From Acanthacorydalis orientalis (taxonomy: Eukaryota; Arthropoda; Insecta; Megaloptera; Corydalidae), in contig CM068320.1 of NCBI GenBank assembly GCA_034766995.1, forward strand, positions 18,914,812 to 18,978,811: a DNA stretch of 64,000 bases, given 5' to 3'. Every line of letters begins with the position of its first letter. The first letter of the stretch is position 1. Positions 52,159 to 64,000 of this stretch are shown here, piece after piece. Below the pieces are notes generated by a model. The model was not told where the DNA came from, made no database searches, and worked only from the letters and a program-made list of their open reading frames with translations. Made by a program: the position numbers and the translations under genes.

Positions 52159-53233
52159 AAATAAATAATGTCTTGAAGTAAGATTGAGTACTGACTAAAA
52201 GTTTTAAAAATGTATCCTGTCGTTTACAAAAAAAAAAACAAAAATTTTAATGTAAATATTGTCTTTGTAAAATAAAAAAACAATATTTTTTTTTAAAAAA
52301 TGGCAATTTGCGAAGAGGAATTAAACTATTAACTGTTCATGCATAAATTAGGATCTTATGCAGAAAAATAATTTTATTCTATTTCAACGTTTAATTCAAG
52401 GTAAAATAATGCAATTTAAAGCAATGTCATATTAGTTGGCAAATTGTACTTCAAATACATGATAATATTTTAATATTTTTAAAGAGTTATAATCAAAATT
52501 AGATCATATTTACTCTCTCTTTTACAATTATATACATTATATTTTATTTTAGTGTATAGTAAAAAATGAATTTTTTGTTACTTATTCGAAACATAAATTT
52601 TATTCTAAATGGGAGAATTTATACATTTTTAGAATCATTTTGTTCAATATTATAATAATAAATATACTAATAAAATAGAACTATTATTATTATAATTATT
52701 GAACAAGTATTTTTATTAATTATAAACTGGCCTTAATTTTGTTATAGAAAAAAGTATAAAAATACTCCATTTACTGAATATATCTTTATCGTTTTATATG
52801 ATGCGAGTTCAACTTCATGTGTAAACTTTTGTCAGGAAATGTATTAGAATTCTAGACAGTTTTTAATCTTTTACACATTTACTTATTATAAATATTATAA
52901 AAAAAGGAAATTTATTTATTATAATACAGTGTGCCTTGTTCGTTTTGGTAATAACTAATCACATGAACAATAAATAATAAAGAAATAAATAAAGCTCTAA
53001 TAAGAACGATAAATGTCCTTTATTATAGTAGAGTCACTCCCACTTATATATACCAAAATTATCAGATAAAAACAATCTGTAATATATAACATAAAAATAA
53101 ATAGGGTTTCGTATATCTTTAATATATTTCCATTGATGTATCCCTATGACATATCTCCAAATCAAGTTTTTTAAATTAACCCACTCTGAAATATATGGTA
53201 ATTATTCAGTATTTTATTGGGATATTTATCGGG

Positions 53234-53236
<3 letters not shown>

Positions 53237-53290
<54 letters not shown>

Positions 53291-53314
53291 GATATAGATA
53301 GATAGATAGATACA
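53237..53314. repeat. (TA)n-(GA)n-(GATA)n compound microsatellite
   Basis: TA run, then about 12 GA units, then tagatagatagata. Confidence 0.9.
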
Positions 53315-56126
53315 GATAGGCAGATAAGTAGGTGGTTTCATATTCATAACAATATTTTCACGATTAATTTTTAAATAATGTGTTGAAAACTGGGATAATA
53401 AAAGAATGTTACAAATATATTTTTTGGCCTCATTAATAAATAAAAATAAAGATCTGTGTATAAATTGTTGTTAAATATTAAATCGTGCTTATTTTTGGAG
53501 TACTTTAAGCTTGCCAACTAGTTTATTGTTAGATATGTACGCATAGCTAAAATTATCTTTGACATTTCATTTCTAGATGAAATCTTTTCTATTTTCGATG
53601 AAATTTTTGCAAAAAACTAAAAAAAATACTTAAAAATAAATATATAATTATACTTGGATACTAAAATAATCTTCACTCAAACCATATTTATAAATTTATT
53701 TTTTAAATAATTTTATTTAGATACCGTTTTTTTCGATGTTAATTGTTTATCATCACTTATTAAATACCGTTTATAATTTAAAGTGAAATAATATCACTTA
53801 AACTTATAATCTTTGATAAAAGTTTAAAAATTAGTAACATATATAACATATGATGGCAGAATTCGATTATGGAATAAATATTAGATTTAATAATTGGGAT
53901 GTGTTGTAATAAAATAGTTTGAAATTCTTTTGATTATATATATATAAATATATATATATAAGTAAAATAATAAGAGTAATTATTTTGATTCTTACTTAAT
54001 AAATAGTTCTTCTGAACTAAATTTCAGTGGTTAAAATACGACCATATGTTTCTGAAATGCAATGAAATCTGAAATTATTTTGTCTTTCCATTGTCTTACA
54101 GCTTGAAGTTTAACTGATCGTTTAGTTGGCTATTGAAAAAGATTTTATTTTTCGAACGCAAGAATACAATTTCACAGAATAAAACTAAAATCCTTGGCCA
54201 TAACATGGACAACAATATTGTCTGATGTAAAGTTTTATCCTTGAAATGTACGAATCCCAGACAAATCTCATCAAAGTTCGCTTGAGTTCATGTTGAAGCC
54301 ACGACCTTTTGATTATAACTTAAATCAGAACTGTGTACTTTTTCGTCTTTTGCCATAACATCGTTTTGTTTTTATTCGTTACAGTTTGAGAAATGTTTCT
54401 TTTTATATTTGGCTTTACGATTTAAATTTTCCGGCACAAATATTTATTCAGCTTTTATATTTTGTATTATTTATTCTTTTTCGTTTCTATTAAATTATAT
54501 ATTTCTGCTATAAAAATATTTTGTTTGCTTATTTACATTTTAAACAAATAGAATAAATTAATTTAATAAATACAAACGTTTGAGTTAAAAATATAGGCAT
54601 TGATGAATATTATAGACAATGATACTGAATGTGAATAATTTTACTGTATTAATAGTTTGTGTTTCAGTTAAAAAAATCTTCTATGATTCTACTTATTGAT
54701 TCAAAATTAATATATAGTTATCTAAATATAATATATTTCTTAGTTATTTAATTAGATACTTGTTAGTAATTATTTAGTTGCCAAAATTATAAATTGAGAA
54801 GGTAAACTATTTTACATATTTTTTTAATTATGCAGTAAATAATAAATTCGAATATTTATTTAATAATATATATATACATATATATACATACAAGTGAAGG
54901 TGCTAAATTGGCATAATATTTAATTGTACTCAAATCTGTAATAAAATAAAAATTATAATCCGATTATGTCACTTAATAAAGTGTTAACTTGATGAATTTT
55001 GGTGTAAAAAAATAATGTTACTTTTCAATATCTTTTCATACGTTAGTAAATAATATGAAGAGTTTATTGTGAAAAAGAAATATGTTATATTTATAATCTA
55101 AGAGAAAGTAAATACTTATTATCCATGAAAGAAAGAATACTCTTGTAATTGCTTCAAACGTGATTAAATTCAATGTGTAACTCTTATGTGATTAAGTTTT
55201 TGCGACGCAAGAAAAGAATGTAAATAATATTTATTTTTTTTTCGCTAAAGAAATGGTTTTAATATCAACATATAGAATCATATATTCAGAAATAATCATT
55301 ATTTTTAGTGTTGTATCTGACTTGATGAAATAATCATTTTTTTTACAATTATTATATGTGGAGGCTTTTAACTTTTATGTATTTAGAATTTTTTGTTTAA
55401 TATTGTTTCATTAAAAGAATTTTTTTGTCTAAAATTAGATAAAATTTAATTTTGATAGTAGTTAAATAATCCAATACCTATAAAAATATGTATTTATTCA
55501 TCAGTAGAACTGTAATTTAGATTAAAGACTACTTTTAAATGTTAAATTCTTCAAAATTTTCTAAAAATCTTGAGTATTTTGCAATGTAATCTATATTGAT
55601 GATTACACGCAATTTATACACACACACACATATGTATATATATATATATATGTATATATACTCACACACACATATATATATATTCACATATGTACTATAA
55701 ATAAAATATGGATACTATTACATATTTATAAAATGAATTGAAATAAGTGTGCGATTAAAAAGGAATACTGTTATGTTATTTATAAAAATATGTTTACAAT
55801 TTTGTGAACTAACCTTAATTATGTACACAAATAAGAATAAAGTATAATTGTTTTTCATATACATTTTGTTTGAAAGCTTACATTATATTATAAATTATAA
55901 AGGTTACACATTATAAAGGTCAACAGCGCTGAAATGAAATACAGATGTTATTTTTATGAATTTATGTTAAATGTGATTCGTTTAGAATGTTATTGTGCGT
56001 GAGAAAAAATAAATATTTTAAGGAAGTTATTTTACATAATTGATGTAAAAAAATACGAATGAAGATTTTTAAATTTCCACTTGTGTCGTTTTTAATTTAT
56101 TTATTTTAAGGTACATACACACATAC

Positions 56127-56169
<43 letters not shown>

Positions 56170-56932
56170 CATACATACATACATATCCTAATTTAGCTAA
56201 ACTTTTTTATAATGTTGACATAAAAGTCTCGTCTTGAAATTATTACTAATATGGAACATGCTCATGCTGGAGAGTATGTTCATTATTGAATTTATTAGGT
56301 TCTCATTTGTATATTTAATTGTATATATATATATATATAAGGTAATTTTTGATATCAACAGATTCATATGCTCAGTCAATTTTCTGTATAATATTAAAAA
56401 AATATTTTTTTCATTCGAATCTTCTTAAAAAAACCTGCGACTTTCTACTAGTATATTATTTATATATAACAATAAATATTTTTTAGAGGGTATACCATAT
56501 TATTTAGGGGTTATTAATTAAAAATTTAAATGATATTTTTATAAGAACTTAATTTAATACGTTTATGTAGTAAATTATTAGAAATATGATATTGTAAATT
56601 TAATATAACTATTGGTATTTATACTCTTTTTTGCAGTATTTTTCAGAATATGACAGTTTTATGTATTGTTTACTGAGCTGTAGTTGTCTTAATTAAGTGT
56701 TTATTACGTTACCAATGTGTTTCCCGTTAATCAGTTTATTCATAGTCAAAATATAGCCTCATAAATATATTTTACTAGGCAAGACACTGTTTTGAACGTT
56801 AACTGTTTTAACAAAAACTGTATCATAAATCATATATTTACCAGTGTTTTGAAATATTTAAAAATACTGAAAAATAAAAGCTCGTACTTTAAAATTTAAC
56901 AAGATTGACACTAAGAGTTTTTAAATAATATT

Positions 56933-56982
<50 letters not shown>

Positions 56983-57644
56983 CGTATGTTTATATGCACT
57001 TATCAAATACGTTTGTGTTTGGACAATACTAAATAAAAATCGAAAAAAATGTTGATGAATGTTGAACCACTCGTCATATTATTGAAAAATGGAAAGAAAC
57101 TGTTTATAACATAAAAACAATGTGTTGACCTTGAATCAATGACCCACTAAAAAGATTCAAGCATTGCCAAGAAAGATGATAAAGAATTTTAATAGAAGGA
57201 AAGAAAACGATAAATGTATTTTTCATTTTTCCATTTGTGAAAAGAAAACATTAATATCGTGCAACATGTATATCACACTGTTTACTCGAGTGTATAAGTC
57301 GGCTTTCCTTAAAAGCTTTTATCTGTTCCCAGTACTCATCATGTATAAGTAAACTTGAGTTCGTAAGCATTGTGTGTGCAGACTGACCTTGTTGAAGAAT
57401 ATGACGTTTCAAGATCATTCTGTCAAGAGTATATGTTTTTCCTATATGTAAAGATATCAAAATTGATCTTAAGAACATTTCATCGGAAAAATAAACTTAA
57501 AATTTTTAGTGCCCATATATCGGCGAACAAATTGTTTTTTATTTTCTTTTCTTGAAGGATTATTTATTTTTATTACTTTTCTAATACAACGGCCACAGGA
57601 ACTGTTTACTTTAAAATATCTAAATATTAAAATGCATATATTAC

Positions 57645-57646
<2 letters not shown>

Positions 57647-57705
<59 letters not shown>
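57647..57705. repeat. (TA)n microsatellite
   Basis: Pure run of nearly 60 bp. Confidence 0.9.
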
Positions 57706-57710
<5 letters not shown>

Positions 57711-58535
57711 TAAATATAATGAAAATAAATTAATTTAAAGTTGATAATATCAATAATGATAATCTAGTTATAGTTAATGTTATAACAATAATAATAAACA
57801 AATTTTGCATGGCTTATAATTGAGAATTTCTCATTAAAATTTATTTCTTTGAGCACTTTACTTAAAATGAATGAAATTGTAATCAGTTAAAAATGAATTG
57901 TGTTCAGTGAGATTTTTGATTGTTTTATGGTAACTGTGAAAAAATGAAGTAAGTTCTCATTTAATTTTTAAATTAATCTAATCATTTTATTAAATTCTTA
58001 AAAATGTTTTTTTTTTTTATAAAGTAACATTTTTAAAATATAATTAAAAATATACTACTACAGTATTTCTTTGTCACTGTGGCTAAATTCACTTTAGGAA
58101 ATTAATTTTTCACACTTACACAACCCATACAATCAAAATAATCAATATTGCATCAATTATTGTTTATTGGAACAATAATTGATAATGATAAATAGTTGAT
58201 TATTGGCCATTTTGATTGTTGTTTATGCGTATTTTTATAGTGGCTTTTCTTATGTATAAAATTGCTAAGGAATAGAAAGATCTAATATTTATATATCTTT
58301 TAGTACTTTGAATATGCTAGCAGAAACTATCAGTTATTGAACATTTTTAATTAAAAAAATTTTTATGCGGTTTGTGGAGGTATGTCAAATTCATTTATGA
58401 AAGTGAGATTTGCTCTAAAATAAACGTTTTTAATAATAAATTAATTTTAATATAAGACATATTTTAAACTTCTAACTCATTGGTCTTTTTTTTATTCGGA
58501 TAATTTTTTTAAAAAAACATTTTTTTATTTCAACT

Positions 58536-58575
<40 letters not shown>

Positions 58576-58853
58576 TGTCTCTCTGTGTGTGTATAAAAAC
58601 ATACATTTACTTATTTATGAGTTTTACAGAAATTGATATATTGATATAGAATATGATTATTGATATTGTAAGCTTTGAAGCTCATATTTCTTCATAAAGT
58701 AAAAGAAGTCGAGGGCATGACAAAATGTCAATCAGTGATAACTACTAAACAAAATTCGTCAATAAAAATTTAATATCACTATGCTTGAATTACTAAGAGA
58801 ACTCATTTTTTTAGTTTATGAAGTCTCCGTCAATATATATATATATATACATA

Positions 58854-59620
58854 GGATGTCTCAAAATTCACTCTTTTTAATGGCTATATCTTATGTTTGA
58901 TCAAAAAACAAACATTTGAAATTTATTGAAAAATTTATTCATTGGAAGTTTTTTACATCTAAACGTGAAAAAATGTATTACTTAAATGAGCCCCATGACT
59001 GCGTTCATTTGTACTCGTTTTATTAAGATTTCCAAATGTATATTTGGGATGGCATCGCGTATTTCTTGGACAATATTATGTTCCAAATTTTCTATAGTTC
59101 GTGTTTTATTCCTGTATAAAAGCTTAACATTACTTAAATTATTTCCATGGGAAAAAGTCAAGCATACTTAGATCAGTCTTTCGAGGGTGTCATTCCAAAT
59201 CGTCAAAGTGAGAAATTATTCGGTCTAGAAAATGTTCTTTCAAAAGTACCATTGTTTGTCTTGCAGTGTAGGGTGGAGTTAAGTGTCGTTGTTTATCTTA
59301 CAGAGAAGCCAGAATTGATGAGGGTGTATTACAGGTAATAAAAAGTTCTAGATTATTGCTTTGTATTGGATTGCATAGACAGTCTCAACCGTACTGCGAT
59401 CTTTAAAGAAATACAGCCCCATTACCATTTGAGTAATAACACCACACCAAACAGTCACTTTAAGAGAATAGCTTGGCTCTACCATAACTTATCTTCAATT
59501 CATCGCTCCCAGTATCTGCAAGTTTTGTTTATTAACAAACCCGTTTAAATGAAAATAGATTTTCTCCGAAATCATTAAATTGCTTATGAATCATGCGTCA
59601 TTAAGCTATAGTTCTAAAAA
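58854..59620 (-). mobile_element. Degenerate Tc1/mariner-superfamily transposon
   Basis: The minus strand shows transposase pieces in order: FHLNGFVNKQN (about 59545), PSYSLKVTVWCGVITQMV and LYFFKDRSTVETV (about 59480-59380), TARQTMVLLKEHFLD and IISHFDDLE (about 59260-59190), DLSMLDFFPW (about 59155), then STNERSHGAHL (about 58990). These match the order of the insect transposase group that has HLNGYVNKQN, VTVWCG and DLTPLDFFLWG motifs. Stops and shifts interrupt it. The left end begins ggatgtctcaaaattcact just after a TA beside a (TA)n tract; no right end was found. Confidence 0.75.
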
Positions 59621-59830
59621 AAATTTCTTGATCAGTAGAGAACAGTTGTCACTTTTGGCGATCAGTAGGAAGCAGTTCATGAATGTGTTGACTTTTATAC
59701 GAGAATAGCTTAAAATATGATTTTAGAATACAATGCATCACACTTCGCGAAAGACAATTCTCTACTACGTCTTCTGATTGACTTACCTGGAGTCTTTTAT
59801 ACGCTCTCTTTTTCTCGCGCTACAAATGTG

Positions 59831-60470
59831 TTAATAGTCCACAGTACGTAACCCATTATTTTTATTGTTTACTACATATTTGAAACTTCGTGAGTGGCTT
59901 CATTTTGACGAGTCTACCACACTTTTCCTCTGCGAAAATTCACGGTAACGCTGCGTTTTCAAACGCATGATTCGCGTTTTTTTTTGTCGGACTGGCAATA
60001 CGGTTGTCCGCCTCGGAAATATTCGGTGATAAAATATACTCATCTCTCAGGTGTGATTTTTGGCCGCACGCAGTAATCACCATACCGGTTATCGTAAAAA
60101 TGACATTTATTTATTAAACAATCTTGCAAAAATTAAACCTATGGTAATCACAAAACACAACCTCGTTATTTCGACATGTAGCAGGCGGTAGATTTATCGG
60201 TCGCCGGATTGTTTCTGTAAGTCAAGTTTTGTTTCGTATTTTTTAACAAATTATTTTTAAATTTCACTGCACAAAAAGTATGTGGTCATTGCATTATGTA
60301 ACGTTATAAAATTGACATGTTTCGGAATCACGCATTTGAAAACGCAGCGTTACCGAGAATTTTCGCAGAGGAAAAGTGTGGCAGACTCGTCAAAATGAAA
60401 CCACTCACGAAGTCTTTTAAATGTGTGGTAATCAATAAGAATAAGGGGTTACGTATTATGGATTATAATA
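59831..60470. mobile_element. Long inverted-repeat (fold-back) element
   Basis: The arms are 59831-59974 and about 60325-60470. The inner 90 bp of each arm are nearly identical in inverted orientation: left acttcgtgagtggcttcatt ... tctgcgaaaattcacggtaacgctg, right arm complementary with a few substitutions. Outer parts, around tacgtaaccc / ggggttacgta, are more diverged. The 350-bp middle is unique and includes gccgcacgcagtaatcacc. There is no coding sequence beyond chance frames and no clear target duplication. It reads as a nonautonomous fold-back or MITE-like element. Confidence 0.8.
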
Positions 60471-60472
60471 GT

Positions 60473-60744
60473 GCTCCATCTCTCTTGAAATTTGCGAATC
60501 GTTACGTAAATACTGTTTCTTAAGGGAAAAATCCGAATGCTAAATTTAAAGTGAACTTTTTACTGTATCTAAATTACAGAGTGACTATTTTCGAAATAAA
60601 ATTAGATTATTGTAGCACGTTGAATGTGTGTGATTTTTTTCATTACTATTCTCAAATATTATATTTAAAATCCAAAACAGAAAATAATAAGAAAGAATTA
60701 ATGACATAAATTTACAGCCAAAATTATCATTGAATGTTGGGACA

Positions 60745-60782
<38 letters not shown>

Positions 60783-61467
60783 ATATAATATTCTTTAAAT
60801 TATATTTTTTATGATTGTAATGAATTATGTTATAAGAATAATTTATTAATTTAAAAAGTTCAGTATTGATAAAAGTAGGTAAGGAAATATAAAATGATAA
60901 TATTAAAAACAAAGTCATTAAATATTACCTAATATTTAATAATGTTAAAAGGACGTCAATTTCTCGTCAGTTTATTCTTTTGTATGAATATTTCTCTAAA
61001 CTGTTATTTATATTAATAGATACATATACTCATTCCGAGCTTTTGTATATATTATAATTTGATTAATAAATAACATTTTGTAATAAAAATATAAATTTAA
61101 TCTCTTAAAAAATCGAATGTTATTAAAAATGTAGGAAATATGTTTCTTGATTTATATATTGTCTCTTAGCTGATATACTATATATATTTAATAGAGTACC
61201 ATCTGAAGGTATAATATTTTATGTAACTTATCTCACATGATGTACATGTGTTGTGAGTTATTCTCTGTTCATAGCTTTTTCATGAAAAAATATTACTCTT
61301 AATACATTTTCTGGAGAGCTTTCCTCCAAGAACAAGTGTTTCGAAGTGGTGAATGTATTGACTGTACATGTATCCATTCTTTTTCCCCATTTGTCGACAC
61401 GTCGTTATGAGTTATTATTCACCAATATTAATCTAAGTTTATTTTACAAAGTAAGATACGTGACTAA

Positions 61468-61513
<46 letters not shown>

Positions 61514-62211
61514 ACATATATGATTATCTTAGTAAATAAGATACATGAAAACAAAATAATAAAACTATATTTTCTTATAATATATGTATTTGGAATTATC
61601 ATGGCAGTCCTTTTTCTTTTCTAATCGTTAGTAAATTATATTTTGATTTGTTAATTGTAGTCAATAAGTTTTTTAATGAGTTTCTTTATAAAAAAAAATG
61701 TAACGGATTGATACATGTATTGATTTTAATACATTCCATTTTTTTCGTATTTGTTTATATTTTATTGTTACTTTATATTAATATGATATCATTGCATGGA
61801 GAAAAATATGTTAACACTTTAAAAAAATACTTCATAGAATTAAATAAATTGTAATTCAAACAATAATAGTGCTGCATAAATAATAAAGGTAATAAATAAA
61901 AACAGTAAAGAAATTGCTTTTGTCTGATTTTCAATGTACATTATTCGCGAAATAATATATAGTATAGTTAGAGGGAATTGCTTAAACTATTTGTAATTAA
62001 TTATTAGTAAATTTTGTTTAAGAACAGTAATTATCACAAAAGCTGAGAACATAGATTTTGTAACTTGATTTGAATGAAAATTATATTTTGAGTTACTTGA
62101 AGTTAGTTAAATTAATATTTTAATTGAAAGTATATTCACGTTTACACCTTTTCCATGTTGGTTCTGTTTTCATGGAAGATTAGATTTTTAAAGAAGAGTA
62201 ATGTTACAATT
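60473..62211. other. AT-rich non-coding
   Basis: (TA)n tracts at about 60748-60787 and 61470-61507. No gene or element end recognised. Confidence 0.5.
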
Positions 62212-62617
62212 CAGGGCCGGATTTACACTAGGTGTTGTCCTTGGACCACGAATGAAATTTCACCTCTTACCCCCTTCCAAATTTTGTCTAAATGAATTGA
62301 AAGAAATCCGTAACTGTTGATAATTTTGAGAATATTTCAACAGAAAAAAATTTACTGATCACTAAAAGCTTTCTAAAATTTTCAATTCCTTTAATTTATT
62401 TAAAAAATGCAAATTTTGAAGTTCTGTTACATAAATTTCAAAAAACAACATTTGTACTACAAAAAGTTTTATATTAAATTTTTTATTTCACATTTGAGCT
62501 ACTTGTAAATCGAAATTATGATCAAAAATAAAAATTCCAACTTTTCAAATTTGTCACTCATCAAAATTTGCCGTTCTGGATAGTGGCCCATTTTTCTCTT
62601 GTCTAAATCCTACGCTG
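62212..62617. mobile_element. hAT MITE with TIRs and 8-bp target duplication
   Basis: Left end cagggccggatttacactag; the right end on the minus strand reads cagcgtaggatttagacaag. The flanks ttacaatt (62204-62211) and atacagtt (62618-62625) agree at 6 of 8 bases. The interior is non-coding, 406 bp. Confidence 0.8.
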
Positions 62618-62770
62618 ATACAGTTGCATGAAAAACTGGCATGTGTACTTAGAGATTGATGATTGATATAAGCATTACATTTTTTTACCACTCACATCAA
62701 TATCGTTAAAAATATTTCATATGATACCGTCTCAATACAGAAATATTATGTATCACTGAATATCTGTTAA

Positions 62771-62835
<65 letters not shown>
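62771..62835. repeat. (TA)n microsatellite beside a mariner end
   Basis: Pure TA run of about 65 bp; the mariner at 62837 starts at its last TA. Confidence 0.92.
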
Positions 62836-62836
<1 letters not shown>

Positions 62837-62837
<1 letters not shown>

Positions 62838-63609
62838 GTTATTAGAAAAATAAATGCGGTTTTTGACCTTAAAATTCATATACATTTTTCTCTTTTTTGA
62901 TTTTTCTAGGACTGTTTGATGACTAACGCCTAACTTTTGTGCAAACTGTCGAACTGTACCGTATAATTGTGATTCAACTAACGCCTTCAGTTGGTCGTTA
63001 TGAACTGAAGAATGACGCCCGCAACTTTCTTCATCTTCAAAGCTATTGTTCCCAGCACGAAATTTTTGGAACCATATTGCACCATGCGTTCTTTAATAGT
63101 ACTTATATCAAAAGCATCGTTTAATTTACGAGCAGTTTCTGTTGCCCTAACACACGTTTTGAACTCGTGTCAAAAATGCTTGTATTTTCTTTTTTTCAAT
63201 CTGTAATTCAATAGCCCAATTTGAATCAAAATTAATAATAAAACTAAAATCGATGTTATCACAATACAGACCGAAAAATGCGCTTTAGAATAATAATATT
63301 ATGCTCTAAGAATAGAAGCTAAGAAGAGATATTTTTTTACTTTCGTTTACAAAAAATTCTTTTTATCATAAAATTGATATTTCATTATTGACAATATATT
63401 CATTGGAATAATATTTTTTCGCATTATTTTTATGCAGTAGCCCAATTTAAAGTAAAATTATTAATAAAACCAAAGTTGATGTTACCAAAATACAGACCGA
63501 AAAATGCATTTTAAAATGATATTGACATGAACACGATGAAATAACTTCATTGAACAAAGATAAATTTAGAATTCAAGAAACAAAAACCGCAATTATTATT
63601 CTTCTAGCC
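62837..63609 (-). mobile_element. Internally deleted mariner (copy 2) with duplicated leader
   Basis: TA flanks at 62835-62836 and 63610-63611. The left end is ggttattagaaaaataaatg; the 5' end on the minus strand is ggctagaagaataataattg. Minus-strand pieces of the DNA-binding half include KFRAGNNSFEDEE, HNDQLKALVES and QFAQKLGVSHQTVLE. The catalytic half is missing, and the sequence jumps to the same 3' end as in the copy at 21993-22556. About 90 bp of the 5' leader occurs twice, at 63206-63295 and 63437-63525. Confidence 0.85.
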
Positions 63610-63611
63610 TA

Positions 63612-64000
63612 ATATTTAATAATTCAATACTATAAAATTAATAGGAAACATAAAATTTTTCTTTAAAAAAATGTAACATAAGCAGATTCATTTCTTTAAC
63701 AATAAAAAAACTCTAAAAAAGAAACAAATAAAAATTCCGTGACAACACAATATTAATTTGCATTTTCTTTACTATAGAAGAATATGTGGGTGCTAAGATC
63801 TTAGTCGATGTGGAATGTCGAGTTTACGTAAATACATTGCTACTACGTCACGTTTTCACGACGTTCATATATACGAAAGTTCATTCAAAGAGTTCGCATA
63901 ATGTGTAGCGGTGTTTGGATATTATTAGTCATTTTTTTATATTTTTAGTAACAGTGTACATTTCCGGTCTTACTAGACGATTTGTAAACTATTTAGTAAG
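63612..64000. other. Non-coding to window end; CpG-richer patch
   Basis: 63800-63920 has more CpG than its surroundings (gtcgatgtggaatgtcgag, ctacgtcacgttttcacgac). A cAMP-response-like TACGTCA lies at about 63844. No coding sequence is recognised before the window ends. Confidence 0.3.

Larger units (their letters stand above)
48295..58853. other. AT-rich non-coding with microsatellites
   Basis: TA tracts at about 49460-49521, 50266-50308, 50648-50677, 51952-51980, 52121-52155, 53237-53314 (ending in GA and GATA repeats), 55618-55685, 56130-56165, 56936-56979, 57647-57705 and 58537-58577 (TA then CA). 54010-54400 is slightly less AT-rich (for example tcatgttgaagccacgac), but I recognise nothing in it. 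No gene supported. Confidence 0.5.

Noticed and set aside
57251..57478. 75-codon minus-strand frame
   Set aside because: No motif and no support on either flank; an overlapping + strand frame of similar length argues for chance.
63837..63960. Possible promoter or exon acceptor near the window end
   Set aside because: CpG enrichment and a TACGTCA word are suggestive, but there is no coding sequence to anchor it before the window ends.

Overview
This window comes from a very AT-rich animal nuclear genome, almost certainly an insect. The evidence is spliced genes with GT-AG introns, dense (TA)n microsatellites, Tc1/mariner, hAT and piggyBac-like DNA transposons, and a junctophilin N-terminus of arthropod type. 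A hymenopteran (bee, wasp or ant) is my best guess, from the wording of the junctophilin leader, but this is inference.

Two protein-coding genes can be supported, both on the + strand. (1) At 290-3966 lies a complete six-exon gene for the alpha subunit of the mitochondrial trifunctional protein (HADHA, Mtpalpha of flies), the long-chain enoyl-CoA hydratase / 3-hydroxyacyl-CoA dehydrogenase of fatty-acid beta-oxidation. The splice phases all agree and give 763 codons, the same length as I recall for the human protein. (2) At 8968-9338 lies the first coding exon of junctophilin, with MORN repeats, preceded by a CpG-rich leader (about 8430-8967). It ends in a splice donor with an unfinished codon. 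No further junctophilin exon is recognisable, so the remaining 54.6 kb is probably the front part of a very large first intron.

From about 9.3 kb to the end the window is a graveyard of mobile elements in AT-rich filler. I see eight Tc1/mariner relics (12.7-13.7, 15.5-16.5, 16.5-17.0, 22.0-22.6, 36.9-37.9, 44.2-45.2, 58.9-59.6 and 62.8-63.6 kb). There is one 5'-truncated non-LTR retrotransposon (39.6-40.3 kb), two hAT MITEs with 8-bp target duplications (41.2 and 62.2 kb) and two hAT end fragments (6.3 and 10.7 kb). A TTAA-flanked piggyBac-like MITE sits at 41.9-42.5 kb, a long fold-back element at 59.8-60.5 kb, and a short palindromic MITE family at 21.4 and 25.9 kb. About fifty (TA)n tracts are scattered through it all. 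Several mobile elements abut (TA)n tracts directly, which fits the TA target preference of mariners.

I found no convincing new multi-gene system. The most interesting leads are: (TA)n tracts carried between inverted-repeat arms that recur at two distant loci (5.4 and 48.2 kb); two copies of one mariner family that appear to share a deletion junction, one of them with its 5' leader duplicated; CpG-rich islands inside the presumed intron (27.0 and 30.3 kb), one with a good splice donor after a short open frame; and an imperfect 21-bp hairpin at 18.76 kb.
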